Shown here one piece after another: positions 24,369 to 32,640 of a stretch of 42,944 nt of DNA. Position 1 is the stretch's first letter, and the number at the start of each line of letters is the position of its first letter. The translations under genes and the position numbers were made by a program. This stretch comes from an uncultured Oscillospiraceae bacterium. Lineage in GTDB: Bacteria; Bacillota; Clostridia; Oscillospirales; Ruminococcaceae. Under the pieces are notes generated by a model. It made no database searches. It was not told the origin of the DNA and saw only the letters and a list, made by a program, of their open reading frames with translations. The DNA lies in contig CAKSPU010000019.1 of NCBI GenBank assembly GCA_934486875.1, positions 1 through 42,944 on the forward strand. The letters run 5' to 3'.

Positions 24369-25124
24369 ATGGAATATATAAAGCTTACAAAGGAAAATAT
24401 CACGGACGAGCATATCTGCTGTGCTATTTCAGGCAATAAAGATGTGCAGGTGTCCTTAAAAAAGGCGTGGCTCAGTGACCGCTTTGATGACGGGCTCGTG
24501 TTTATCAAAGCGGACGCAAGGGGAAAGTGCTTTATCGAGTATATCCCCGCAGAAAAGGCGTGGGCACCTGTTGAAGCGGACGGATTTATGTTCATAGACT
24601 GCTTCTGGGTGTCGGGTCAGCTTTCGGGTCACGGCTGCGGCAGGGAGCTGCTTGAAAGGTGCATTTCCGACAGCCGTGAAAAGGGCAAAAAAGGGCTTTG
24701 TGTGATATCCTCGGAAAAGAAAAAAACCTTTCTTTCCGACCCGAAATTTCTTTCCCATATGGGCTTTGTGGTCTGCGACAGCGCAGAGCCGTACTACACG
24801 CTGATGTATCTGCCGTTTGATGAAAATGCGGCTGTGCCGAAATTCAAAGACAGCGCAAAGCACCCGAAAACGGACGATACAGGCTTTGTGCTTTACTTTA
24901 CAAATCAGTGTCCGTTCAATGCAAAGTATGTGCCGATCATCGAAAAAGCTGCGGCGGATAATAATATTCCGTTCAAATGCATTCATATCAACAGCGCAGA
25001 GGCGGCGCAGAATGCTCCTGCGGTGTGGACGGTCTCGGCGCTATTTTATAACGGCGGCTTTGTCACTCACGAGATACTTTCGGAGAAAAAATTTCTGAGC
25101 CTTGCGGAAAAATTATGCAAATGA
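24369..25124 (+). CDS. GNAT acetyltransferase with C-terminal YoaP-like domain
   Basis: Predicted 251 residues. The N-terminal half is GNAT-like: FIDCFWVSGQLSGHGCGRELLERCISDSREKGKKGLCVI (about 76-114), with a divergent motif A (G-H-G-C-G). The C-terminal half (about 165-250; FVLYFTNQCPFNAKYVPIIEKAAADNNI...) has a thioredoxin-like start with a single Cys in QCPF, as in the YoaP family. The N-termini of this protein and the previous GNAT are alike (MEYIRLTEN / MEYIKLTKEN), though they belong to different subgroups. GAGGGG precedes the ATG. Last gene of the TetR operon. Confidence 0.85.
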   Translation: MEYIKLTKENITDEHICCAISGNKDVQVSLKKAWLSDRFDDGLVFIKADARGKCFIEYIPAEKAWAPVEADGFMFIDCFWVSGQLSGHGCGRELLERCISDSREKGKKGLCVISSEKKKTFLSDPKFLSHMGFVVCDSAEPYYTLMYLPFDENAAVPKFKDSAKHPKTDDTGFVLYFTNQCPFNAKYVPIIEKAAADNNIPFKCIHINSAEAAQNAPAVWTVSALFYNGGFVTHEILSEKKFLSLAEKLCK

Positions 25125-25158
25125 AAAAATGCCCCCGATATAATCTGATATCGGGGGC
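25120..25158 (-). terminator. Terminator of htpG
   Basis: A perfect 11-bp stem GCCCCCGATAT (25131-25141) / ATATCGGGGGC (25148-25158), six-base loop. On the minus strand it is followed by ATTTTTTCATTT. Confidence 0.92.
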
Positions 25159-25176
25159 AAAGCTTGATTTGGGGGA

Positions 25177-27081
25177 TTATTCAGCCATCAGGCTGCAAAT
25201 CTTGTTGGAAAATTCAACAGGGTCATCTATCTGCATTCCCTCAATAAGGAGAGCCTGATCGTAGAGAATGGAAGCGTAGTCCTTGAATTTGTCCTTGTCG
25301 GTCTCGAAAAGCTTCTGCATAGCGGCAAATATTTTGTGGTTGGGGTTGATCTCAAGCACCTTTTCGGAGGTGACTTTCTGGTTCTGAGGATTCTGATTGA
25401 GTATTTTCTCCATTTCAAGAGATATCTGACCGAAGCTTGAAATGCATACGGGGTGGGATTTCAGCTTGTCGGAAATGCGGCATTCTTTTATCTTTCCGCC
25501 AAGTGCCTCGGTGATGAGAGAAAGCATATCCTTGTTGTCCTCGGACAGCTTCTTTGTCTCTTCCTTCTGCTCCTCGCTGTCGATGCCGAGATCGCCCTCC
25601 GAAACATTTCTGAACTCCTTCTCGCCGTGTCTCATAAGTACCTTTACGGCAAATTCATCAACATTATCGGTGAGATAAAGTATCTCATAGCCCTTGTCAC
25701 GGAGCAGCTCGGTCTGAGGAAGTGCCTCTATCTTTGCAACGCTGTCGCCTGCGGCATAGTAGATGTACTTCTGATCTTCCTTCATTCTTGCAACATATTC
25801 ATCGAGTGTCACAAGCTTCTTTTCAGCGGAAGATGTGAAGAGGAGCAGATCTTCAACAGCGTCCTTGTCTCTGCCGTAGTTGTCATATACGCCGAATTTC
25901 AGCTGAACGCCGAAAGATTTCCAGAATTTTTCGTAATTCTCACGGTCATTGTTCAGCATCTTTTTCAGCTCGCTCTTGATAGTCTTTTCAATGGATTTTG
26001 CAATAAGCTTGAGCTGATGATCGTGCTGGAGCATTTCTCTTGAAATGTTCAGTGACAGGTCTGCGGAATCAACAAGACCCTTTACGAATGAGAAATAATC
26101 GGGGAGCAGATCGGCACACTTGTCCATAATCAGCACGCCGCTTGAATAAAGCTGGAGACCCTTTTCATAGTCCTTGGAATAGAAATTGTAGGGAGCCTGA
26201 GCGGGGATAAAGAGGAGTGAATCGTATGTTGTGGTGCCTTCGACCTTGGAGTGGATATATTTGAGAGGGTCGGTGTAATCGTAGTATTTCTCTTTGTAGA
26301 AATTGTTGTAATCCTCGGGCTTAAGCTCGTTTTTGTTCTTTCTCCAAAGAGGTACCATACTGTTGAGGGTTTCGTTTTCAACGTATTTCTCGTAAGCCTC
26401 GTCGGAGTAATCGTCCTCCTTTGCGTCAGCCTTTCTGCGGGATTTCTCAACGTCCATTTTAATGGGGAAGCGGATATAGTCGGAGTATTTCTTAACAAGC
26501 TCCTTGATTCGGAAGTCGCTGAGATATTCGCTGTACTTCTCGTTTTCGGTATCGTCCTTAAGGGTCAGGCGGATCTCAGTGCCCACGGTGTCCTTGTCAT
26601 CCTCTTCAATGGTGTAGCCGTCAACACCTGTTGATGTCCATACATATGCCTTGTCGGAGCCGTATGCCCTGGAGCGGACTCTTACTTCCTTTGCAACCAT
26701 AAATGCGGAATAGAAGCCCACACCGAACTGACCGATAATATCAACATCGTCATTCTTTTCATTCTCATTTTTAAACTTGAATGAACCGCTGTTTGCGATG
26801 ATACCGAGGTTGTTTTCAAGCTCCTCGGCAGTCATACCGATGCCGTTATCGGTGACAGTCAGCGTGCCTGCGTCCTTGTCGGCAATGATGTTGATAGCGA
26901 AATCGGACTTGTTCATTCCAACCTTGTCATCGGTAAGGGACTTGAAATAAAGCTTGTCGATAGCATCGCTGGCGTTTGAGATAAGCTCTCTCAGGAAAAT
27001 TTCCTTGTGGGTGTAGATAGAGTTTATCATCATATCAAGGAGACGTTTTGATTCTGCTTTGAACTGTTTTGTTTCTGCCAT
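25177..27081 (-). CDS. htpG: Molecular chaperone HtpG (Hsp90)
   Basis: Predicted 634 residues, normal for bacterial Hsp90. The N-terminal GHKL ATPase domain shows [13 protein letters not shown] (about 33-45), DNGIGMT (about 80) and [14 protein letters not shown] (about 118-131). The middle domain contains [29 protein letters not shown] and LNISREMLQ. The C-terminal dimer domain follows, with no eukaryote-type MEEVD tail. AAGGAAG lies upstream of the ATG. The gene is alone, with a promoter and a perfect CIRCE element, so heat-shock control by HrcA is expected. Confidence 0.97.
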   Translation of the reverse strand: MAETKQFKAESKRLLDMMINSIYTHKEIFLRELISNASDAIDKLYFKSLTDDKVGMNKSDFAINIIADKDAGTLTVTDNGIGMTAEELENNLGIIANSGSFKFKNENEKNDDVDIIGQFGVGFYSAFMVAKEVRVRSRAYGSDKAYVWTSTGVDGYTIEEDDKDTVGTEIRLTLKDDTENEKYSEYLSDFRIKELVKKYSDYIRFPIKMDVEKSRRKADAKEDDYSDEAYEKYVENETLNSMVPLWRKNKNELKPEDYNNFYKEKYYDYTDPLKYIHSKVEGTTTYDSLLFIPAQAPYNFYSKDYEKGLQLYSSGVLIMDKCADLLPDYFSFVKGLVDSADLSLNISREMLQHDHQLKLIAKSIEKTIKSELKKMLNNDRENYEKFWKSFGVQLKFGVYDNYGRDKDAVEDLLLFTSSAEKKLVTLDEYVARMKEDQKYIYYAAGDSVAKIEALPQTELLRDKGYEILYLTDNVDEFAVKVLMRHGEKEFRNVSEGDLGIDSEEQKEETKKLSEDNKDMLSLITEALGGKIKECRISDKLKSHPVCISSFGQISLEMEKILNQNPQNQKVTSEKVLEINPNHKIFAAMQKLFETDKDKFKDYASILYDQALLIEGMQIDDPVEFSNKICSLMAE

Positions 27082-27137
27082 AGTAAATGCACTTCCTTAG
27101 AATTTATGTAATGTTTAGCACTTTGCATCTGTAAGTG

Positions 27138-27164
27138 TTAGCACTCTTATCTTTTGAGTGCTAA
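27138..27164. promoter_or_regulatory. CIRCE operator (HrcA site)
   Basis: TTAGCACTC (27138-27146), nine bases, GAGTGCTAA (27156-27164): an exact match to the CIRCE consensus. It begins directly downstream of the htpG -10 box, where bound HrcA would block transcription. In Bacillus subtilis htpG is not in the HrcA regulon, so this wiring differs from that model. Confidence 0.97.
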
Positions 27165-27168
27165 ATTA

Positions 27169-27197
27169 ATTATAGCTCAGTATGCTGTAAAAATCAA
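27169..27197 (-). promoter_or_regulatory. Promoter of htpG
   Basis: On the minus strand TTGATT (27197-27192), 17 bases, TATAAT (27174-27169), immediately followed by CIRCE. Confidence 0.85.
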
Positions 27198-27261
27198 GAG
27201 TAATCATCGTTAATTTACATATTGTTAATATTGATGACACATATGCTCCGATACGAAAAAA

Positions 27262-27338
27262 TGCAAAGAAAACTTTGCAAAAGTTATTGACAAGTATACT
27301 TGTCAGTGATATAATATATTTGCAAAGCTAACTTGGCA
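27262..27338 (+). promoter_or_regulatory. DUF6442/XRE promoter flanked by three palindromes
   Basis: TTGACA (27287-27292), 17 bases, TATAAT (27310-27315). A perfect 18-bp palindrome TGACAAGTATACTTGTCA (27288-27305) covers the -35 and most of the spacer. On each side lies a copy of TGCAAAG-N4-CTTKGCA: 27262-27279 (perfect) and 27321-27338 (one mismatch), with centres 59 bp apart. Two kinds of operator suggest autorepression by the XRE protein plus a second regulator or DNA looping; this is inference. Confidence 0.8.
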
Positions 27339-27368
27339 GAAACGATTTTATTATGGAGGAGTATTGTT

Positions 27369-27686
27369 ATGAACAAGGACGAGATACTTGAAAAAAGCCG
27401 CCGAGAAAACAGTCAAAAAGATCCTTACGAGATGGAGATAAACCTGAAAGCTTTTCAAATAGGTGTATCTTTTTCATTTGTGCTGGGCTTCATTCTTTTT
27501 TTGGTTCAATTAATTTTGGGCGGAGGAATGAATTACAGCTTTTGGAGCATAATTATGGCTGTAAATGCAGGCGCTTCCATTTATAAAGGAATAAAGCTCA
27601 GCGACCTAAAAAATCTGATAATGGGTGCAGTTTGGTGCTTTTGTGCTTTGGCGGGAGCTGTTGCTTTTGTTTGCAGTATGTTTTAA
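27369..27686 (+). CDS. DUF6442-like small membrane protein
   Basis: Predicted 105 residues. A charged N-terminus (NKDEILEKSRRENSQKDPYEMEINLKAF) is followed by three membrane segments (about 33-54, 61-77, 85-104). This layout is that of the DUF6442 family, which is often paired with a small XRE regulator. GGAGGAG precedes the ATG at 27369. The next gene starts 14 bases after its stop. Function unknown; a membrane sensor or toxin-like role is only speculation. Confidence 0.75.
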   Translation: MNKDEILEKSRRENSQKDPYEMEINLKAFQIGVSFSFVLGFILFLVQLILGGGMNYSFWSIIMAVNAGASIYKGIKLSDLKNLIMGAVWCFCALAGAVAFVCSMF

Positions 27687-27700
27687 GGAATGGTCAGAAT

Positions 27701-27910
27701 ATGGAAAACAGTCTTATTTTAAAAAACAGATTGAAAGAAATTCGTGGAGAACGGGGGCTTTCCCAAAGCAAGCTTGCGGAGCTTGTAGGTGTTTCAAGAA
27801 ATACAATAAGCTCAATTGAAACGGGTCAGTTTTGTCCCACAGCCAAGCTTGCGCTTATCCTCTGCATTGCGCTTGACAAAAAATTTGAGGACATTTTCTA
27901 TTTTGACTGA
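27701..27910 (+). CDS. Small XRE/Cro-type HTH regulator
   Basis: Predicted 69 residues, a single HTH_3 domain: LKNRLKEIRGERGLSQSKLAELVGVSRNTISSIETGQFCPTAKLALILCIALDKKFEDIF. This is the group of stand-alone minimal regulators (B. subtilis YozG-like). The start at 27701 has AAGGAA upstream. It is the likely binder of the 18-bp palindrome in its own promoter. Confidence 0.9.
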   Translation: MENSLILKNRLKEIRGERGLSQSKLAELVGVSRNTISSIETGQFCPTAKLALILCIALDKKFEDIFYFD

Positions 27911-27992
27911 CGGCTAAGCATTTTTATCGTTATATAAAAAATGTTTCCGCATATATTATACCGAAAATAAAATTCGGAGGTCGTATGGCAAT

Positions 27993-28125
27993 ATGAAGAT
28001 AAAAAGCTATACCGAGCTGTTCATATTTATTGTCACAGCGGAGCTTGTGGGGGCATTGTCGGCACTTATCACAGGGGATTTCAGCGGATTTTTTAATAAA
28101 TATTCACAGCCGCCACTGCTGCCGC
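27993..28125 (+). pseudogene. Truncated TspO/MBR family protein
   Basis: The frame opens as a TspO-like protein (YTELFIFIVTAELVGALSALITG then FNKYSQPPLLPP), covering the first membrane segment and the conserved PPLxPP site. The match stops near 28125, where the sequence becomes a repeat-element right half. The other four membrane segments are absent. The frame then runs to a stop at 28187. GGAGG is 12 bases before the ATG. The fragment is unlikely to be functional. The stretch 28198-28258 encodes a short in-frame tail (KFEQASGTKL...) of unknown origin. Confidence 0.7.
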
Positions 28126-28197
28126 CTGCGGTCGCTTTCATAGATTGGCAGCGTTCTATCTGCCGCCTTTGTCTACAGAACGATTAAAGATTAGTAT
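28118..28197 (+). mobile_element. Right half of the 160-bp MITE-like element
   Basis: From about 28124 the sequence GCCTGCGGTCGCTTTC..TAGA.TGG matches the internal part of the element at 37643-37802, and the end (CTGCCG.CTTTGTCTACAGAAC...ATTAGTAT) matches its right terminus. The left half is missing, along with most of tspO. A deletion after insertion is the simplest reading. Confidence 0.75.
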
Positions 28198-28261
28198 GAA
28201 ATTCGAGCAGGCAAGCGGAACAAAGCTCAATAATGACAGAATGCTGCTTTCGGAATAAATG

Positions 28262-28302
28262 AAAACTCCCACGGAACGCACTAATTGCTCCGTGGGAGTT
28301 TT
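28262..28302. terminator. Bidirectional terminator
   Basis: A perfect 14-bp stem AAAACTCCCACGGA (28262-28275) / TCCGTGGGAGTTTT (28289-28302). It ends the CoA-transferase/small-membrane-protein unit on the minus strand and anything coming from the broken tspO. Confidence 0.92.
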
Positions 28303-28314
28303 GTATTATGCAGT

Positions 28315-28482
28315 TTATTTCCGTGGATTGTCAACGGTATAGACAATGCAGGAAATTCCCGAAACAAGGGCAAATAAAATCGCACCACCCATTGCATTGT
28401 TCATAAAAGCCCCGACAATAAAACCCGCAAAGGCTGATATCACCATAATTATAAGCGATACCACTGTTCTGAATTTATTCAT
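28315..28482 (-). CDS. Small two-TM membrane protein
   Basis: Predicted 55 residues with two hydrophobic segments (about 6-24 and 27-46), joined by a short turn, and a charged C-terminus (DNPRK). GGAGTGAAGG precedes the ATG at 28482. It starts 16 bases after the CoA-transferase stop and ends just before the terminator, so it is likely co-transcribed. Family not recognised. Confidence 0.65.
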   Translation of the reverse strand: MNKFRTVVSLIIMVISAFAGFIVGAFMNNAMGGAILFALVSGISCIVYTVDNPRK

Positions 28483-28498
28483 ATCCTTCACTCCTGTC

Positions 28499-30031
28499 TT
28501 ATCTGACATCAATGCTTCCGTCGATCTCCACATCAAAGGGCAGCAGTTCAAGGATATCCTTTTTAACATCAACGCCGTCATAGACCTGAGTGAGCCTTAG
28601 ACCGTTCTCCGAAAGCTCAAAAACGCATCTTTCCGTGATGTACAGCACTCTCTGACCATTCACGCAGGCACGCTTTGCGGAAAAGCTGATGTTGTCTATC
28701 CTGTCAACAAATTTCGGGATAGAGCCGTTCTTAATTATCTCAACACTGTCGCCGTTTTCAGCCACATCAAGACCCTTTGTGTTGAAGGTAAGGCAGAAAA
28801 CTACCGTGTGGGTCTTTGCGGTGATGTTCGCAAAGCCGCCGATGCCCGAAAATGCTCCGGGACCTCTGTGGGAATTTACGTTTCCGAAACGGTCGACCTC
28901 AAGTGCGCCCATAAAGCAGATGTCAAGACCGCCGTTGTCGTAAAGGTCGAACTGGTTCGCCATATCGTTCATCGACGCAGCGCCTATCATTGCTCCGAAA
29001 ACCGTTCCCGAAGCAGGGAAGCCGCCTACGCCGCCTGATTCCACGGTAAGGGTTATTCTGTCGAGCATACCGCTTTCCCTTGCGTATCTCGCCACATTTT
29101 CGGGAATGCCTATGCCGATGTTTACGATATCATCGGGTCTCAGCTCCTTTGCGGCACGCCTGCCGATAATGTCACCCGCAGGATTTATGGCAGTTTTGGT
29201 GTATGTCCTCTCAGCAAGCATCTCGTTCCAGTCCTGCCACTGGGAATAGGGTATCTCAAAGCTTCCCGTAAGGGACTCATATGCTGCGTGCCTCGGCTCG
29301 GGCTCGACCATAACTATCGCATCCACAAGGCAGCCGGGGATAATTGTGTTTCGGGGACGTGCGGGGGTGCTTACTATCCTGTCCACCTGAACGATCACCT
29401 TGCCGTGATTTGCCTTTACCGCCTGACATATTGACAGTGCGTCACCCGACATATACATATCGTCAAAGGAGATATTTCCCTTTCGGTCTGCGGCAGTGCC
29501 CTTTATGAGCGCAACATTCAGCTTCGGCAGGGTATAATAAAGAAATTCCTCTCCGTCAACATAGACCCGTTTTACAAGGCTGTCGTCCTTGGAGAGATTG
29601 TTTATTCCGGGACCGTCAAGGCGTGGGTCAACGAAAATATCAAGTCCTACCTTGGAAAGTGCTCCGGGGAGACCGCCTGCCTGAGCACGTATAGCGTGGG
29701 AAATGCAGCCCAGGGGGAGATTGTAAGCTTCAAATCTGTCCTCGAGGACAAGCTTTTTTGTGCTGAGCATAGCCCCGAAATGACCGCAGATGAGCTTGTC
29801 AACAGCGCCGTCCCTTATGTAGCTTTCTGCATTGCGGTTTTCGTCCCATACGCCGAAGCCTGCGCTGGAAACTATAGTAAGGTGATTTGGCGAGCCTGTC
29901 GCCTTGTATCTGTGATATACAGCCTCGTGAAGCTCCACGGGGTTTTCGATACCCACAAATGAATTAAGGCATATAACATCGCCGTCATTTATAAGGTTTA
30001 TCGCTTCGTCAGGCTCCATAATTCTGAACAT
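28499..30031 (-). CDS. Family I CoA-transferase (propionate/acyl CoA:acetate type)
   Basis: Predicted 510 residues holding both alpha- and beta-type domains in one chain, as in Clostridium propionicum Pct and E. coli YdiF. The N-terminal domain shows NSFVGIENPVELHEAV and SSAGFGVWDENR. The C-terminal domain carries the catalytic-glutamate motif TVESGGVGGFPASG. The enzyme would move CoA between acetate and short-chain acyl groups in fermentation; exact acyl specificity cannot be told. GAGAGGAAG precedes the ATG at 30031. A sigma-A promoter lies at 30066-30094. Confidence 0.9.
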   Translation of the reverse strand: MFRIMEPDEAINLINDGDVICLNSFVGIENPVELHEAVYHRYKATGSPNHLTIVSSAGFGVWDENRNAESYIRDGAVDKLICGHFGAMLSTKKLVLEDRFEAYNLPLGCISHAIRAQAGGLPGALSKVGLDIFVDPRLDGPGINNLSKDDSLVKRVYVDGEEFLYYTLPKLNVALIKGTAADRKGNISFDDMYMSGDALSICQAVKANHGKVIVQVDRIVSTPARPRNTIIPGCLVDAIVMVEPEPRHAAYESLTGSFEIPYSQWQDWNEMLAERTYTKTAINPAGDIIGRRAAKELRPDDIVNIGIGIPENVARYARESGMLDRITLTVESGGVGGFPASGTVFGAMIGAASMNDMANQFDLYDNGGLDICFMGALEVDRFGNVNSHRGPGAFSGIGGFANITAKTHTVVFCLTFNTKGLDVAENGDSVEIIKNGSIPKFVDRIDNISFSAKRACVNGQRVLYITERCVFELSENGLRLTQVYDGVDVKKDILELLPFDVEIDGSIDVR

Positions 30032-30065
30032 TTTCCGACTTCCTCTCAATAAATATCCATTTTAT

Positions 30066-30094
30066 ATTGTAATGCATCTGCATTTTTTTGTCAA
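30066..30094 (-). promoter_or_regulatory. Promoter of the CoA-transferase gene
   Basis: On the minus strand TTGACA (30094-30089), 17 bases, TACAAT (30071-30066), about 35 bases before the start codon. The spacer holds ATGCA-G-ATGCAT. Confidence 0.8.
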
Positions 30095-30129
30095 TAAGAA
30101 AAGAGGAAACCTGCCGACTTTTACGCTTT

Positions 30130-30179
30130 GGTGATAAAATTTACATCACCTTGACAGAATATTTAATATGTTGTATTTA
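30130..30179 (+). promoter_or_regulatory. Promoter and upstream palindrome of the TAXI operon
   Basis: TTGACA (30151-30156), 17 bases, TATTTA (30174-30179). The inverted pair GGTGAT (30130-30135) / ATCACC (30145-30150) abuts the -35, a position suited to an activator. The regulator is unknown. Confidence 0.65.
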
Positions 30180-30227
30180 ATTTCTGATAAAATTAAGCCA
30201 TAACAGTATAAAAAAAGGCGGTTTAAA

Positions 30228-31214
30228 ATGAGAATAAAAAGAATAATGCAGACTGTCTGTGCGGCAGTGCTTGTTTTTGCACTCAGCTCCTGTGCAAAAT
30301 CTGATGAGCTGCGGCTGGGTTCCGGCAACACAGGCGGACTTTACTACACATATGCAAATATGCTCCGTGAGCTGGACGGCGGCGGCATCGACGTGAAGCA
30401 GACCGCAGGCTCGCAGGCAAATATGCGGCTTCTGAGCGAGGGCTTTGTTGACCTTGCCATTGTCCAGAGCGATGTGCTCTCCGAAGCCGTAAACGGTACG
30501 GGAGACTTTGCGGGAGAGCCTGTTTCGGGGGTAAGAGCTGTTGCAGGGCTTTATGACGAAGCATTCCAGCTTATCGTCCGAAACGATTCCGACATTTACA
30601 CGCTCTCCGATCTGAAAGGAAAAACTATGTCCGTAGGCGAAGAGGGCTCGGGTGTTGCCAAAAATGCGGATTACCTCCTCCGTTCGGCAGGGGTGGATAT
30701 TTCCGAGGTGAACACCGTTTATATGTCCTACACCGAGTCCGCCGAAGCAATCGAGAAAAATGAGATAGATGTTTTTTTCATCATTGCGGGCGCACCCTCA
30801 ACGGTAGTTTCGGAGCTTGCGGAAAGCACTGATATCCGCTTTATCGCCCCTGACAGCACAGCTATTCGTTATATGACAGATCTTTACAAGGGCTATTCCG
30901 AATCGGTTATCCCCGCAGGTACGTACAGAGGTCAGAGCGAGGATATCGCCACCGTTGGCGTAAAAGCGATACTTGCGGCAGAAGCTCACGCCGACAGCGA
31001 AAGAGTTAAAGCCGTCACAGCAGAGCTTTTTGAAAACAGCGGCAGGATAAAATATTCCGTTACAGTCCCTGAGCCTGAGCTTGACTATGCTGTTTCCGAC
31101 ATTCCCTGCAGCTTCCACAAGGGGGCTGCGGATTATTACGCAGGCGTTGGGGTAACAGTGAACACCGACCCCGCAAAGGAAGGCACGTCCTTCATATTCG
31201 GTTCACAGGATTAA
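30228..31214 (+). CDS. TAXI family solute-binding lipoprotein
   Basis: Predicted 328 residues. The signal peptide ends in a lipobox (ALSSC, Cys about 22). The mature part is typical of TAXI binding proteins: LGSGNTGGLYYTYANMLREL, QTAGSQANMRLLSEGFVDLAIVQSDVL, GLYDEAFQLIVRNDSDIYTLSDLKGKTMSVGEEGSG, and FFIIAGAPSTVVSELAES. TAXI proteins normally feed TRAP permeases (DctQM) for glutamate-like or dicarboxylate substrates. No TRAP permease is present; a GltS-type symporter starts 16 bases later. AAGGCGG precedes the ATG. Confidence 0.9.
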   Translation: MRIKRIMQTVCAAVLVFALSSCAKSDELRLGSGNTGGLYYTYANMLRELDGGGIDVKQTAGSQANMRLLSEGFVDLAIVQSDVLSEAVNGTGDFAGEPVSGVRAVAGLYDEAFQLIVRNDSDIYTLSDLKGKTMSVGEEGSGVAKNADYLLRSAGVDISEVNTVYMSYTESAEAIEKNEIDVFFIIAGAPSTVVSELAESTDIRFIAPDSTAIRYMTDLYKGYSESVIPAGTYRGQSEDIATVGVKAILAAEAHADSERVKAVTAELFENSGRIKYSVTVPEPELDYAVSDIPCSFHKGAADYYAGVGVTVNTDPAKEGTSFIFGSQD

Positions 31215-31229
31215 AGGAGGCTTTCTGTT

Positions 31230-32423
31230 TTGCACGTACTTGATATTGATATGTACCAGACCCTTGCGGCGGCAGTGGGAGTGCTTTTTCTCGGGGGATT
31301 TCTTAAGAAAAAAGTAAAATTTCTGGAGACCTTCTGTATCCCCGCTCCCGTTGTGGGAGGAGTCATATTTGCCGTGATTTCCTGCTTGCTCTATGTCTGC
31401 GGGATAGTTGAGTTCAGCTTTGATGAGACTCTCAAAAACGTTTGTATGGTAATGTTTTTTACCTCTGTTGGCTTTCAGGCGAACATCAAGGTGCTGCGGT
31501 CGGGCGGAGTGAGCCTTGTTATTTTTCTTGCCTGCCTCTGCGCACTTATCGTTATACAGAACCTTACAGCCGTGGGACTTTCCTCGGTTATGGGGATAAG
31601 CCCCCTTATCGGTATGTGTACAGGCTCTATCCCGATGGTGGGCGGTCATGGAACATCGGGCGCATTCGGCTCTGTCCTTGAGGATTTCGGCATTGAGGGC
31701 GCTACCACCTTCTGCACCGCCGCAGCCACCTTCGGACTTATAATCGGCTCACTTCTCGGCGGACCTATCGCCCGCAGGCTCATAGTGAAAAAAGGCCTGC
31801 TCAAAGACGCAGTTAACGAGGACGCTTCAGTGCTTGAAGAGGAGGAACAGAAGCATCACCGCTCAGTAAGTATGTATGCTCCTGCGGCATATCAGCTTGC
31901 TGTGGCAATGGGTATCGGCACTCTTGTTTCAAAGCTGCTTTCCCTTACGGGAATGACCTTCCCCGTTTATATCGGTTCAATGATAGTGGCGGCATTTATG
32001 AGAAATATCGACGAATACACAGGCAGGCTCCATATCCATATGGGCGAGATAAACGACATCGGCGGCATATGCCTGTCACTTTTCCTCGGCATCGCAATGA
32101 TAACCCTTAAGCTGTGGCAGCTGGCAGAGCTGGCTCTCCCTCTTGTGATGCTTCTTGCGGCTCAGGTCGTTATAATGATACTCTTTGCCTATTTTGTGGT
32201 ATTCAACGCAATGGGACGTGATTATGACGCAGCGGTGCTTTGCGCAGGCGTTTGCGGCTTCGGAATGGGTGCAACACCCAACGCAATGGCGAATATGCAG
32301 GCGATAACCGAAAAATATGCTCCCTCTGTAAAGGCATATATCCTTGTGCCTATCGTGGGGAGTATGTTTGCTGACTTTATAAACAGTCTTGTTATCACAT
32401 TCTTTATAAATCTTATCAACTGA
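31230..32423 (+). CDS. gltS: GltS-type sodium/glutamate symporter, TTG start
   Basis: Predicted 397 residues with about ten membrane segments in two inverted halves. Conserved GltS stretches: ETFCIPAPVVGGVIFA near 32-47, GMCTGSIPMVGGHGTSGAFG near 128-147, and a matching GVCGFGMGATPNAMANMQAI in the second half. The start is TTG (31230) with AAAGGAGG about eight bases before. A charged loop (EDASVLEEEEQKHHRS, about 193-210) joins the halves. Pairing with a binding lipoprotein is unusual, since classical GltS works alone. Glutamate as substrate is likely but not proven. Confidence 0.9.
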   Translation: MHVLDIDMYQTLAAAVGVLFLGGFLKKKVKFLETFCIPAPVVGGVIFAVISCLLYVCGIVEFSFDETLKNVCMVMFFTSVGFQANIKVLRSGGVSLVIFLACLCALIVIQNLTAVGLSSVMGISPLIGMCTGSIPMVGGHGTSGAFGSVLEDFGIEGATTFCTAAATFGLIIGSLLGGPIARRLIVKKGLLKDAVNEDASVLEEEEQKHHRSVSMYAPAAYQLAVAMGIGTLVSKLLSLTGMTFPVYIGSMIVAAFMRNIDEYTGRLHIHMGEINDIGGICLSLFLGIAMITLKLWQLAELALPLVMLLAAQVVIMILFAYFVVFNAMGRDYDAAVLCAGVCGFGMGATPNAMANMQAITEKYAPSVKAYILVPIVGSMFADFINSLVITFFINLIN

Positions 32424-32437
32424 CAGGAGGTTTTTTT

Positions 32438-32635
32438 ATGAAAGGCTTATTTAAAGGCAAGGACAAAAAAATAGATTATTTCTCGGAAAATCTTGCAGTG
32501 CCCGAAATACACGTCGGTTCTGAAAAAAAGACTCCCGAAGATGATGACATCTCCAAGGAGGAGGACGGGGATCTTATTTTTGAAAATCTTGCCGTTCCCG
32601 AGATAAATATGAAGAAATTCGGGAAAAAGAAGTAA
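32438..32635 (+). CDS. 65-residue protein with duplicated ENLAVPEI motif
   Basis: Predicted 65 residues, highly charged, soluble. The motif ENLAVPEI occurs twice, at about 17-24 (after YFS) and 49-56 (after LIF), each ahead of a basic stretch; the middle is acidic (EDDDISKEEDGD). A strong GGAGG lies upstream, 14 bases after the GltS-type stop, so it belongs to the TAXI-GltS operon. Family not recognised. Two copies of one short motif suggest a peptide that docks onto a partner twice. Confidence 0.7.
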   Translation: MKGLFKGKDKKIDYFSENLAVPEIHVGSEKKTPEDDDISKEEDGDLIFENLAVPEINMKKFGKKK

Positions 32636-32640
32636 ATGCT

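Noticed and set aside
25453..26043. 196-residue plus-strand open frame
   Set aside because: Antisense of the conserved htpG coding sequence; no family features.
30228..32423. TRAP transporter operon
   Set aside because: The membrane protein next to the TAXI lipoprotein has GltS signatures, not DctM/DctQ ones.
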